NCBI RefSeq assembly: GCF_000263855.1
Contig: NZ_AJWX01000023.1
Location: 42,031 to 106,030, forward strand
Length of the DNA: 64,000 nucleotides
Reading direction: 5' to 3'
Source of the DNA: Pseudomonas sp. M47T1
Lineage (GTDB): Bacteria > Pseudomonadota > Gammaproteobacteria > Pseudomonadales > Pseudomonadaceae
This document shows, piece by piece, positions 53,799-63,132 of this stretch. The notes below the pieces were generated by a model that saw only the letters and a list, made by a program, of their open reading frames with translations, made no database searches and was not told the DNA's origin. The stretch's first letter is position 1; every line of letters begins with the position of its first letter. The position numbers were made by a program, and so were the translations under genes.

Positions 53799-53862
53799 CG
53801 CACGGTCATCCCTTTCGACCGCGCCGGGAGTGCTCTCCTAAAGAAAGCACAGATTCTGCCGA

Positions 53863-53913
53863 ATACTAAGTAAGTCTTAGTATGTGGTCAACGTGAATCT
53901 AAGAATCTCTTAG
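53863..53913. promoter_or_regulatory. Two palindromic operators between XRE gene and its divergent neighbour
   Basis: ATACTAAG-TAAGT-CTTAGTAT (53863-53883, perfect 8-bp arms) and CTAAGA-ATC-TCTTAG (53899-53913, perfect 6-bp arms) share the CTAAG/CTTAG half-site. Both lie 18-70 bases before the XRE start, as expected for an autoregulated repressor controlling both directions. Confidence 0.72.
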
Positions 53914-53931
53914 CCTTTACGCGGCTAAAAA

Positions 53932-54228
53932 ATGAGCACGTTCAGCAGGCGGTTGAAGGAAGCGAGGAAGGCGGCTGGAATCTCCCAGGAGCAACTGGGG
54001 ATCGAGGCAGGCATCGAGCCGGCGTCGGCGAGCGCGCGGATGAATCAGTACGAGAAGGACAAGCATGTACCGAATCCGGAGATGGTGAGGCAGATCGCTG
54101 GGGTGCTGGGGCTGCCGGCTTCGTATTTTTATAGCGAGGATGATGATGAGGCGCGGTTGTTGGCAGCGTTTCATCGGATGTCCGAAGAAGAGAAAGCGCG
54201 CGTTCTTCGATCTGTACTAGGTGGTTAA
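53932..54228 (+). CDS. XRE-family transcriptional regulator
   Basis: 98 residues with an N-terminal Cro/CI helix-turn-helix (about 5-65: RLKEARKAAGISQEQLGIEAGI). The C-terminal part is a short acidic helix. It has no convincing ribosome site, only an A-rich run. Two palindromic operators precede it. Its likely target is the divergent gene at 53428-53736 and itself. Confidence 0.9.
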   Translation: MSTFSRRLKEARKAAGISQEQLGIEAGIEPASASARMNQYEKDKHVPNPEMVRQIAGVLGLPASYFYSEDDDEARLLAAFHRMSEEEKARVLRSVLGG

Positions 54229-54388
54229 CCCGCGTTGGGCCACAACCACGCTACCTCTATCCGTTTCTCCAGCGAAAATATTCGAAGTCGACCTAATTGC
54301 CCATCAGGGTTTGCGGGGGCACAGCTCTACGCGTGATGCCGTACCGGCATGAGGAAGTCTCCCGTAATGTCTTCAAGGAAACGTAGTC

Positions 54389-54805
54389 ATGACGAAGACG
54401 CAGCACTGTCTTCACTGCGATACGGCCAATGGCATGGTCCAATTCGACAGTCGTACGCTGGACGTCGAGTACAAGAACCTCAAGCGGGCAGTCCACCGCC
54501 TGTCCGGCTGGGAATGCCAGTCGTGCCAAGAGATCGTGTTCGATGGCGACAGCGCCAATCGTCACGCAGAAGCAGGCGACCAATTGATTGAAGATGCCCA
54601 GCAAGCAGTAGCTGCCAAGATGAAGCGGGTCCGCAAGAAGATCGGCTTCACTCAGGCAGTTGCCGTTCGCCTGCGTTCAGGCGGTGGGCACAACGCATTT
54701 TCCCGCTCCAAGCGCGCGGACGCACCACCGCCACAGGCTTTGATTGTTTTGATGTCGTTGCTGGACCGTCATCCCGACCCGGTGGAAGAATCGACCTTGC
54801 GGTGA
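54389..54805 (+). CDS. MqsA-like antitoxin/regulator without visible toxin
   Basis: 138 residues. Zinc site: Cys7-x2-Cys10 and Cys43-x2-Cys46. The C-terminal helix-turn-helix retains the MqsA DNA-contact motif NAFSR (Asn102, Arg106) and LLDRHP. AAGGA precedes the ATG. In MqsRA the toxin gene comes first, but the 160 bases upstream (54229-54388) hold only a short open tail ending at 54386, not an MqsR. So it is an orphan, or its partner is unrelated. Confidence 0.85.
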   Translation: MTKTQHCLHCDTANGMVQFDSRTLDVEYKNLKRAVHRLSGWECQSCQEIVFDGDSANRHAEAGDQLIEDAQQAVAAKMKRVRKKIGFTQAVAVRLRSGGGHNAFSRSKRADAPPPQALIVLMSLLDRHPDPVEESTLR

Positions 54806-55047
54806 GCCTTCTTCGTACTGCGTATGGTGCGGCACCAGACGTACGGTAGAAGTCAACGGAGCTAGGTTTTTTGCTGTGGAACTCGCTGGAAAATTTGGCG
54901 TACCCCATCAAGTAACTATAAATAAATCAGCTCGTTATAGCTTTCGGTGGAATCGAACCGGGTAGCCTAGCGTGATTGCCGTATTGCTTGTTTGGACGCA
55001 AATTACCTTGGCGGTTACTGTCTTCGCCATAGCTGATGATTGGTATT

Positions 55048-55127
55048 CCGCTTTGGATCTAGAAATAAGCCCAAAGCGGATTTCTTAAGCATGCTTGCGA
55101 TCAATTAACGTATGCAAGCCTGTTTTT
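55048..55127. terminator. Two hairpins between the MqsA-like gene and the primase-RT gene
   Basis: CCGCTTTGG (55048-55056) and CCAAAGCGG (55071-55079) form a perfect 9-bp stem. GCTTGC (55093-55098) and GCAAGC (55114-55119) form a second, followed by TGTTTTT, a plausible plus-strand terminator. The rest of 54806-55152 has no gene; a small structured RNA is an alternative. Confidence 0.45.
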
Positions 55128-55152
55128 ATATTGATTGCAGGTTTTAGTTAAA

Positions 55153-58100
55153 TTACTTGTCAGGGAACCTCCAAGGTGGGACCGAGATGTTCGGAAGTTC
55201 TTCGTGCTCTGTTAATGTTAGGTTGACATCAATCCAGTCGTATAGTGCTGGCGAGGAAAAAATGCCCAGTGACCCACGAGGAGCAGTGGGTTGCATATCT
55301 ACATTGTTTTGATAGGCTTGTGCGCGAGACAGTAGAGATTTTTTGTCAGAAAATTTGCTCCATAACTCATTAAAGTCATCTGCGTCAGCAGTGTTTTTTA
55401 ATTTCCACACTGAGCTCCAAAAGATAGACTCCTCTTGAGGGCGCTTTTTATTACTTTCATATGAAGAGCTAATGTCATCAGGAAGTGATATGGAGAAAGC
55501 TTTAAGAAGATTCGATTGGGTTTGCTGCCAGTCAATAGATTCTACAAGTGGCAAATATGCTACAAGTTGCAGTGGGGAGGGCATGGTTTGAGCGCGAGGC
55601 TTGCCTTCTAACATGTTATGAGGATCTATGTCTGAAATAACCAAGGCTTGGTCGTCACGACTCAGTGCATCATCTTTATTGTTATAGTAAATACCTTTAG
55701 ACCAGCCATGATATGGGGTGATCCTAGCAAGGTAGCCCAAAGTGGTATCCTCTGCTTTCCAACTACCTCGGCCAATGAAGCAGCTTCCTCCTACAAGTGT
55801 TTTTCCATCTATGCTATTACAGAATACGGTAGTGGTCCCTGCTGCGAGAAAGCCAGCTTGTCCTGCGAACCAGTAATCAGCAGATCTAGATGTCGCTGCG
55901 GGGACGGCTAGTATCGACCTACGGGCCTCGATCCCATCACCGGTGATCGAAAGTTTTTTCGACAAAGCCCCAATATCTAAAAGAACTTCGTCTGTTGTTG
56001 CTGCCCTTCCGAACCTACGCCACATTGCTTTGAGATCTTCTCCCATATGAACATAGTTGGCAGGGCTAGATACCAAGAATGCCTCAGAGCATATTAGTTC
56101 CAGTAGGTATTTTAATGGGAGTCTAGTCTCCGCTAGGAGAGTTATGAGAGCTTCTGGTGTTGGCTCGAAACCTATCTGTTCTCCAAGCTTTGCGGCTAGC
56201 TCGCTAGGATTAAATAGAGGTTTTAAGGTATGGGAGGAAGGCCGGAAGAATTCCTCCAAGGCAATTGAGCGATATTTTTTGTTACGGGAAAACTCAAGAA
56301 CTTGCCCCCGTTGCAGCGAGTCATAATCACTTGTCGAGCCTAGGTTCTTTTTTTGTAGTGATGCTAATAGTATTTTTGATACTGACTGTGGCAGTGGCCA
56401 AAGTAATGTAAGGGGCGCAGTTAAGTGCTTGTCAGAGTGCTGCTCGCAGATATGCATATACGTTCCAGCTAGCACTGAAACGGATTTGTTGACAATATAT
56501 GTCTTCAGCCACTCAAGTGTTTCACGTCTGACCGAGTACTCCGGTAGTATGAGCAAATCTACGTTGAAATTCTGACACGAGTCGATTACACGACGCAGGA
56601 TGGAGCGACGGCGGTGCTCTGACCAACTTGGCAAAAACTCAGACTTGGTCCATAAGTGTGCTGTGTCGTGTCGCTCAGCCGCTCTAAGTAAAGAGCTATA
56701 CTTAGAGCTTAGGTTGGATTTTAAATGCGCGGATATTTCTTTACTTACTTTGGCTCCGAAAGGCCATTGAGTAGGGCATGCCTCAACAAAGGGGTGCTGG
56801 TATGTTAAGTCGAAGTCAGCTTGGAGAAATGCTATACGAATAAGTCCATTAGGCCTGCTCGATGCTCCACGTAATTCCCATTGCCCCGCTTGCTGCTTTC
56901 TGAATGAATTTGCATTCCGATTCGTGGAGGAACCGGTATGCAAAGATGAAGCCTGTGTTGTTTTCTCGACGTTATTATCAGATTTGGGCGGCGTTTCTAG
57001 CGCAATACTTCCAGGAAGATCTTCTACATTAGTATCGGAAAGTTGTCCTGGAGTTGGCTCTGAAGTTCCTCCCGCAGAAAAGTCAAAGTAGTGTTTGCCT
57101 GAATCTGTCTCATGAATGTCACTTAACTGAGTGCGATCTTCAATTTCTGCCTCTTCAATAGTAGAGTGCAGTGTAGGTTTAATAATAGCAATAGAAGCAA
57201 ACGGCTCGCCAAGAGCTGAGACTGAGAGAAGTTTTCCACTGGTTCGGTCAAAAACTTCCGTCCAGACTCGAAGGAATTGACCCTCATGAGAAATCTCTTC
57301 GATGTGCTTAGAAAGCTTCGGGAACTGAGATATCATCCACGGAGTAACGTCCCGGACGCCATTTCGCGAGTCCGTGAAGCGCTTAGTCTGAGCGTTGTAA
57401 CCATAAGACTTTTCGATTACCAAAATTGGCTCAAACCCAAGCTCTTCATCTATTTGCTTTACTAATAGGACTACGGACTCCAAAAGTTCTAGATTTAATA
57501 ACGCTAAGCATTGGTCGCTTAGTATTTCGAAAGGCCATTCCAGAAATGGAGCTTCTTCATCTCTGTAATCAATCGAAGCTAGGGTTTTAGAAACTGTTGC
57601 AATTTTCTCATACAAGTCGCGAGGTAGACATTCCAGGTTGTCATGAAGCAGGCGATGCCCGAGATGCTGAACCAGTCTTCGGCACTGCTCAGTCAAGGGT
57701 GTTCGGTTTAGTGAATGAGATCTGTTTTTAGGAGCCTGGGTATACTTAAGGCCGTTATTTGGTGCTAACGGTATTCCCCAATCTTCTGGTAAATCAAAAT
57801 TTTCATATCTTTCAAACGAACCATGGCTTCGCAACGAAGCGATAAGTCCCTCAAACGCTACATAAATGCCGGCACTTACTACTCCCGAACGCATCGCTTT
57901 CCAAGCTGGAAGCTCATTAATAGGTGACTCTTTAGAGACAGAGAACAGTCGTCTAGCAAAGCATAGCGGACCAACAAGGTCACGACGTACACCGCGAGCG
58001 CCGTCATCTCTAGTTGAAAGTACTTGGCCAATAGATAGAGGTAGACGGTTTAGAACTTTGTCAGCCACTGACGCTAAGAACGAGGCAGAGTCAGTTTTTT

Positions 58101-61100
58101 CCCAGCTCTCACGAAATGCTAGATACATAGCAGCTGACTCTGCCTCAGCTGCCAGAACATAGAAAATTGAATTTAGTGAGTTGTCGGCTTGGTCTGGAAA
58201 CGTCTCCAACAGACGAAGCGCGCGAACTACCGTCGCGGGTAACAATCCATCATCACTTCGGCGTTTGCTTATTTGTGAATCGGCATAGGCACCGCGTAGC
58301 TTGCGAAGCTGCGTCCGTAGAACATATCGTGCCGGATTCGTTAGTGCGGCTGCATCAAGAGTAATGTCCGAGTCGGCGCTACTAAACTTGGTATGATCGT
58401 CATAAAGACCAAGATAATCAGAAATGGCCACGCCTGCTCGCCAAAGGTTGGCTTCAAAGATAGGTACTTCAGTTGTGCGTAGAGCTCGACCACCATCCCT
58501 TATGAATGCCCTATTTCCAAGCTCTTCACGAGAGACGCCGTTGGTAATTAGGTAGTAAAACTCATTGTTGCAATCGGCTGCGATATAAGGCCATGCAGGG
58601 ACCAGTTCTTTATTGTCGTTGGTTTCAGTGTATGTGGTAATTATTTGTACAACTGCTCTGTATAGCTTAGCAGCTAGCTTGAGTGTGTCTGCTGAAATGT
58701 CAATGTTCGCAGCTGAAGCGCGCTCACGTAAAAGAAAGTAGTCCTCTGTTGCCAACTCAGCTTTAATCCGTACTAGGGAATCAGCTATGATTTCGGATGA
58801 CCAAGTCGTACTGAGAGCTTTGATCTGGCGACCGCTTTCAGAACCAAGGAAAACGGGTGGTTTATCAACTGCGGAAAAGTCTAGCGCTTCGATCTCGTGT
58901 ATTACTGCAGACCCACTATTGTCCGCACTTTCACCTATGCAAGAAAAAAGCCTAGTAGTTTTGATGCCGGGTAATGGTGGGATTATTATTCTATTTGGAG
59001 AGGAGGGCGTCAGCTTGTTCCATATAAGGTGATTTCTTCGACTCAAACAAACTGGAAGGTTTTCTTTTGGAACAATGGCTACAATTGTTTGCAGGGCGAT
59101 ACTAAATGCAGACGCTTGCTGCTCTTCATTCAATGGCTCGGATTTATCGTCACTATTAGGTAATAGAGCCATGAATACGTCTGCCGCGAGCCCAGACATA
59201 ATACCCTTACGTTTTTGAACTTCTGCTGGTGCGACTAGTGGAGTAAGAGGATCCACCCCTGACTGGTCAGCCTCTGTCAGCAACGACACAGCCTTATGCA
59301 TCCATTCGAATGGTTGCCAAGTTTGTACTAGTCTGGAACGCTCGACATCCAGTTGATCGGCGGATGCTGTTGCTTTCCCGACAAGCCGCATAGCTTTCCA
59401 ACGAACGAGTGCCAGTCGAACGTTCAGTTGATGCTGAGGAGCAAGCGTGGAATTGGCCACATAACTGTCAAACTCTTCGCTCAAAACGAGTTCTGCAAGC
59501 CATGCTATACGGTGACGTCGTAATACATTTTCTTCAGCTGAAAGCTCAGCAATATCCCGTGACTGTTTATCGATCAGATGCTCAAGCCCTTCGAGTGCAA
59601 ACAAAATTGGTGATTCCCAACCATATAACTCTGGCCGGAGTGCCCAAGCGGCACCTTGTATGCATTCATCCCATGACTCCATGTACTGAGACAGCATCTC
59701 ACTGGAGTCGTGATATCCCAAGTGCTCCACCGCAATCGAGTACCAGATTAACCGGGCTGCTTTGGGGAGTTCTGAAGCTCGTAGATCAGGCGCTTGGAAT
59801 GCAGTTCTAACAGTGTTGAGAAGGGTAGACTTCGACGCCTTATACAACTCTACATTGTGGAGCAACTGCAAGGCGGATTGGCGATCCGTTGCAGGTGCAA
59901 CGGACCAGAAATCCCAGCCTGACTCACCATCTCCAACTAAGGGCGGTTCCCACGCAGGTCCATAGGCCGCTAGGGCTCTTCCTTCATTAATATAAGATGT
60001 AAAGTCCTCAGCACTCATCGCCGGTATTTCATCTGCTTTCGCAAGGAGCGTTAGTTCCAGCTTACGTGCACATAAGTCGATAGCCTCTCTCATCTCTGCT
60101 AGAGTTTCTGGAGTATCCGCCAGCAGCACGATGTCATCAACATATCGAGCGTAGCCAACACGCCTATGATCAGCATTAAGCCTAGTCATAAAGCGATATG
60201 CTTCCTCATCAACGGGGAAAAGTGCTATAGAGCCAATCCAGGCTGATAGTACGGGACCTTGAGGGATGCCCATAAATTTATTTGTAGTGTCGTCGAACCC
60301 TGTGTCTGGTCTTGCGTAATTTACCCCAAAAAGATGTTCGTCCAGCCGATCAAGAACTAAGGATGCTTTTGTCGCGGCACTTGGTCTCTGCTCCCCAAAG
60401 TTGAGCAGGGTTGCAAATTCAGCGGTGTCATCAGTGACCGATGCAATGGCTGATTGCAATTGTGGGAGCAGTCGGTCGCGAACAACGTACCTTCTAAGTT
60501 GGTCATAGTAGCGCTTAACATCTAGCCTTATTGAATAGACGTATCCAATTTCTGTGGCTTGTTGTGTTAGCGATGTCATAAACTCCCGCCAGCACTCTGC
60601 ATAAGGTCTATACATGCCTTGATCTGACGCTGGCTGACGGCCCTCCAGTACATCCATGTCGATTTGATAGGCAAAGCTGAGAGTCTGTGAGCTAAGTTCT
60701 TCTCCGTTACCATTACCTCTTCTATCGAAACCCGTAGTAACGGTACGGCGATCTTCTCTGTAGTAACGAACCCCAGGTATTCTTCGGCTGAATGGTAAAT
60801 CTGTGAAACCTTCGTGGTCCCAGCGCTCAGTAAGAATTTCGTTTAATAAGTATTGTTGAACGATCAGGTCTTCAGGGAGAGGCATGATCTTTAGGCGGAA
60901 ATCTGATCCACCAAAGGACCTAGGTACCCATACCGCGTTGTAAGAGCCAATAGCACCATCAGTAAGATTATTTCTCAGGCGGTCTGTTAGTAATGTGTTA
61001 AAAACGGTTGCAGCAATATCTAAACGTTCCCAGCGAGGCTCATCGCATGGCAGCTCTCCCCGACGCGATCCCATGTAGGCGAGGATACGAGAGTGGTTTA

Positions 61101-62628
61101 GTCGTGCTCCAGAATCGGTGAGAAAACTTTCTGAATATGATTTATATCTATCTGATGTCGCGTCGGTTATAAAGTCAAGCCATTCATGAGTGGCAGCGAT
61201 ATTTTTTGATAGTTCTATTTTTATAAATGAAGTTTTAATGAGGTCCTTAGCTTTCGAGCCAACGGCTTTTTCGATCTGCATGAAAGCCTGGCTGAAGGCC
61301 CTGAAGCGGCGAGTTCGAGGCGCAAGCTCCCACTCATCCTTATTCAATATATCCTCGGCTGTTACGCCGAAGGCGTACGCAAGGACCGCAACTTCCGGCG
61401 GATAGGTTGCGTTTAATAAAAATTGCTGAGCGGAATCGCTAGAGTAATGCTCTAGATAATCGTTGGGATCTTTTGCAGGGGGGCTTTCGAGGCCGTTACT
61501 ATTAACTTGTAACGCTGTCGGCCACAAAAAAGCACACTCTATTGGCGCGTTCAAAAATTTTAAACACGCATCGGATGCTCCACGTAAACCTGCTTCATCC
61601 CTATCAAAACTAACGACAACCGTGAGCGTTGTGTCCTTTGGTAGAGTATCTCTAAGTGATAGTAGAAGCTTCACCTGTTGCTCACTAATGGAGCTACCCA
61701 TCACTGCGACAGAGGGTATGCCGAGTGCTTCGAAACGAAGAGTATCTAGAAAGCCTTCGCATAAATAGAGATAAATATTTTTGTTCCCGCTCTTTGCTTC
61801 GCTTTTAATTAAATTGAAAGCGAAATTGGCGCGGTATAAAATTGTTGCCTTGGGGAACTCTCTTGTAAATTGGTATTTTGGTACGGAGGCGCTGGTCGCC
61901 CCTGCGACCCTTCCTGCTAGTCCTAATAACTGCCCTTGATCATCATGAAGTGGGAAAATGATTCTATCAGCGATAAAGAAGTCGCTGTATCTATTTTCCG
62001 ATTCGCTACCAGTACTCAATGGTAGGTGCATTTCTGCTGAAACGCCGGGAATAATTTTTCTAATTAGAAATGCATCTTCTAAGTCGCCGGCGTATTCACG
62101 CCTGACTGAGCGATCATTTTCTGTTTCAAGGGATCTAGATAAAAAATTACGTGATGCATAAACAAAGCCGGCTCGCTTTATTGTTATAGGGTCTAGGCTG
62201 CGCTCTATTATCCATGCGTTTAATGCCGCCTGGTTTGACCCTTTCTGATAAAGGTTATACCCGAATTGCAATGCTGAGAGATTTATTGATGGTGCATTCG
62301 ATTTTCTTTCAGTGATTTTGCTGTGGCCGCGCCCAGATGATGTAGGGGATGGAGCTAGCCACTCGACAGCATCTCTAAAGCTGAGATTAAACTTCTGTTT
62401 AACTAGATCAATAGCATCTCCACGCGCGCCACATGAAAAGCAATAGTAGTGCTGTCTGCCATTGTCTCTATTTGCGTCGATCAGGAGCGATGGTGTTTTG
62501 TCATCATGGAAAGGGCAGAGAGACTTATATTGTTTCGCGGAGGTTTTCTTTAGCGTCATGCCTAGGCGGACAGCTACATCGTCAATTGAAATATTTCGAA
62601 GCAGGTTCTCGTAGTCAATCCTAGGCAA
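55153..62628 (-). CDS. Giant primase - reverse transcriptase - nitrilase protein (DRT-like)
   Basis: A single intact frame of 2491 residues, started by TTG at 62628 with AAGGA eight bases upstream. A DnaG-type zinc finger (Cys38, His41, Cys63, Cys66) is followed by a DnaG Toprim-N segment (about 220-270) and a TOPRIM core (Glu291 in CEGFLD; Asp342/Asp344 in FDRDEAG). The reverse transcriptase spans about 540-890: motif A Asp703 (RLDVKRYY), motif B GIPQGP, and YVDD with Asp831/Asp832. Residues 900-1820 are unassigned; 1822-1925 look disordered. The nitrilase (about 1926-2400) has Glu2030 (LPEYS), a candidate Lys2093/2094 and Cys2180 (ICSEAF). RT plus nitrilase is the DRT type 1 layout; the primase is extra. 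One hand-counted line (61741-61800) is 35% G+C versus 65% at 51241-51300, indicating transfer. Antiviral function is inferred. Confidence 0.93.
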   Translation of the reverse strand: MPRIDYENLLRNISIDDVAVRLGMTLKKTSAKQYKSLCPFHDDKTPSLLIDANRDNGRQHYYCFSCGARGDAIDLVKQKFNLSFRDAVEWLAPSPTSSGRGHSKITERKSNAPSINLSALQFGYNLYQKGSNQAALNAWIIERSLDPITIKRAGFVYASRNFLSRSLETENDRSVRREYAGDLEDAFLIRKIIPGVSAEMHLPLSTGSESENRYSDFFIADRIIFPLHDDQGQLLGLAGRVAGATSASVPKYQFTREFPKATILYRANFAFNLIKSEAKSGNKNIYLYLCEGFLDTLRFEALGIPSVAVMGSSISEQQVKLLLSLRDTLPKDTTLTVVVSFDRDEAGLRGASDACLKFLNAPIECAFLWPTALQVNSNGLESPPAKDPNDYLEHYSSDSAQQFLLNATYPPEVAVLAYAFGVTAEDILNKDEWELAPRTRRFRAFSQAFMQIEKAVGSKAKDLIKTSFIKIELSKNIAATHEWLDFITDATSDRYKSYSESFLTDSGARLNHSRILAYMGSRRGELPCDEPRWERLDIAATVFNTLLTDRLRNNLTDGAIGSYNAVWVPRSFGGSDFRLKIMPLPEDLIVQQYLLNEILTERWDHEGFTDLPFSRRIPGVRYYREDRRTVTTGFDRRGNGNGEELSSQTLSFAYQIDMDVLEGRQPASDQGMYRPYAECWREFMTSLTQQATEIGYVYSIRLDVKRYYDQLRRYVVRDRLLPQLQSAIASVTDDTAEFATLLNFGEQRPSAATKASLVLDRLDEHLFGVNYARPDTGFDDTTNKFMGIPQGPVLSAWIGSIALFPVDEEAYRFMTRLNADHRRVGYARYVDDIVLLADTPETLAEMREAIDLCARKLELTLLAKADEIPAMSAEDFTSYINEGRALAAYGPAWEPPLVGDGESGWDFWSVAPATDRQSALQLLHNVELYKASKSTLLNTVRTAFQAPDLRASELPKAARLIWYSIAVEHLGYHDSSEMLSQYMESWDECIQGAAWALRPELYGWESPILFALEGLEHLIDKQSRDIAELSAEENVLRRHRIAWLAELVLSEEFDSYVANSTLAPQHQLNVRLALVRWKAMRLVGKATASADQLDVERSRLVQTWQPFEWMHKAVSLLTEADQSGVDPLTPLVAPAEVQKRKGIMSGLAADVFMALLPNSDDKSEPLNEEQQASAFSIALQTIVAIVPKENLPVCLSRRNHLIWNKLTPSSPNRIIIPPLPGIKTTRLFSCIGESADNSGSAVIHEIEALDFSAVDKPPVFLGSESGRQIKALSTTWSSEIIADSLVRIKAELATEDYFLLRERASAANIDISADTLKLAAKLYRAVVQIITTYTETNDNKELVPAWPYIAADCNNEFYYLITNGVSREELGNRAFIRDGGRALRTTEVPIFEANLWRAGVAISDYLGLYDDHTKFSSADSDITLDAAALTNPARYVLRTQLRKLRGAYADSQISKRRSDDGLLPATVVRALRLLETFPDQADNSLNSIFYVLAAEAESAAMYLAFRESWEKTDSASFLASVADKVLNRLPLSIGQVLSTRDDGARGVRRDLVGPLCFARRLFSVSKESPINELPAWKAMRSGVVSAGIYVAFEGLIASLRSHGSFERYENFDLPEDWGIPLAPNNGLKYTQAPKNRSHSLNRTPLTEQCRRLVQHLGHRLLHDNLECLPRDLYEKIATVSKTLASIDYRDEEAPFLEWPFEILSDQCLALLNLELLESVVLLVKQIDEELGFEPILVIEKSYGYNAQTKRFTDSRNGVRDVTPWMISQFPKLSKHIEEISHEGQFLRVWTEVFDRTSGKLLSVSALGEPFASIAIIKPTLHSTIEEAEIEDRTQLSDIHETDSGKHYFDFSAGGTSEPTPGQLSDTNVEDLPGSIALETPPKSDNNVEKTTQASSLHTGSSTNRNANSFRKQQAGQWELRGASSRPNGLIRIAFLQADFDLTYQHPFVEACPTQWPFGAKVSKEISAHLKSNLSSKYSSLLRAAERHDTAHLWTKSEFLPSWSEHRRRSILRRVIDSCQNFNVDLLILPEYSVRRETLEWLKTYIVNKSVSVLAGTYMHICEQHSDKHLTAPLTLLWPLPQSVSKILLASLQKKNLGSTSDYDSLQRGQVLEFSRNKKYRSIALEEFFRPSSHTLKPLFNPSELAAKLGEQIGFEPTPEALITLLAETRLPLKYLLELICSEAFLVSSPANYVHMGEDLKAMWRRFGRAATTDEVLLDIGALSKKLSITGDGIEARRSILAVPAATSRSADYWFAGQAGFLAAGTTTVFCNSIDGKTLVGGSCFIGRGSWKAEDTTLGYLARITPYHGWSKGIYYNNKDDALSRDDQALVISDIDPHNMLEGKPRAQTMPSPLQLVAYLPLVESIDWQQTQSNLLKAFSISLPDDISSSYESNKKRPQEESIFWSSVWKLKNTADADDFNELWSKFSDKKSLLSRAQAYQNNVDMQPTAPRGSLGIFSSPALYDWIDVNLTLTEHEELPNISVPPWRFPDK

Positions 62629-62746
62629 TTTGTTCTTCCTTTTTAGAATTTCTTACTAAATGGGCGATGTGACAAAATTTTATGGGCTAAAAAAATTTCG
62701 ATAAAAATCGTAAAGCTTTTTAAGATAGGTGGCGCTTTGCCTTCTT

Positions 62747-62774
62747 ATATTACCTTCGCGCATCTACTAATCAA
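62747..62774 (-). promoter_or_regulatory. Candidate promoter of the primase-RT gene
   Basis: On the minus strand, TTGATT (forward 62769-62774) and TAATAT (forward 62747-62752) with a 16-base spacer, about 120 bases before the TTG start. It overlaps the end of the small gene upstream region. The AT-rich leader contains the palindrome CGATAAAAATCG (62699-62710) and two AAGCTTTTTA copies (62713 and 62773). Confidence 0.5.
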
Positions 62775-62784
62775 GCTTTTTATC

Positions 62785-63132
62785 CTAGATCCTAACGACC
62801 GATTGGCCGAGTTTTTCGGCTTTGATCGGCCGATTTTCGAAAAAACCGTCATTGATTTTCTGATTGAACTGCCAACCCTTACCTAGTCGAAGGGTGAGCA
62901 ATCGTATGGTCAGCATATAGTAGTAGCGTGTACGTTCAGCGTGCTGGTCCATGTAATGATTCAGATACCAGGCGAGGTGCTTCTGTTGCCAAGCCCAAGG
63001 ATTATCGCGGTGCCACCGATTATATATCGCCGTTTGAATTGCTTTCGCCTGGCGAAGGTGGCGTTGGCGCGTGGTACGTGATCCGGTTAGGACGCCCGCC
63101 AAGAATAGCTCTATATCGAATGACGTGCTCAT
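62785..63132 (-). CDS. Small protein coupled to the recombinase
   Basis: 115 residues; its ATG overlaps the recombinase stop by four bases. It is basic, helical and Trp/Tyr/His-rich (RQRHLRQAKAIQTAIYNRWH), resembling the SAM-like core-binding domain of tyrosine recombinases by eye, without a catalytic domain. A directionality factor or accessory recombination subunit is possible. It precedes the primase-RT gene by 156 bases on the same strand. Confidence 0.65.
   Translation of the reverse strand: MSTSFDIELFLAGVLTGSRTTRQRHLRQAKAIQTAIYNRWHRDNPWAWQQKHLAWYLNHYMDQHAERTRYYYMLTIRLLTLRLGKGWQFNQKINDGFFENRPIKAEKLGQSVVRI

Noticed and set aside
54945..54965. tRNA-like T-loop (minus strand GGTTCGATTCC)
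   Set aside because: The flanking bases do not form the five-pair T stem and no anticodon or acceptor arm is found; at most an att-site fragment.
62713..62782. Two AAGCTTTTTA copies as an attachment-site repeat
   Set aside because: Only ten bases, both on the same side of the recombinase gene; more likely chance in AT-rich sequence.
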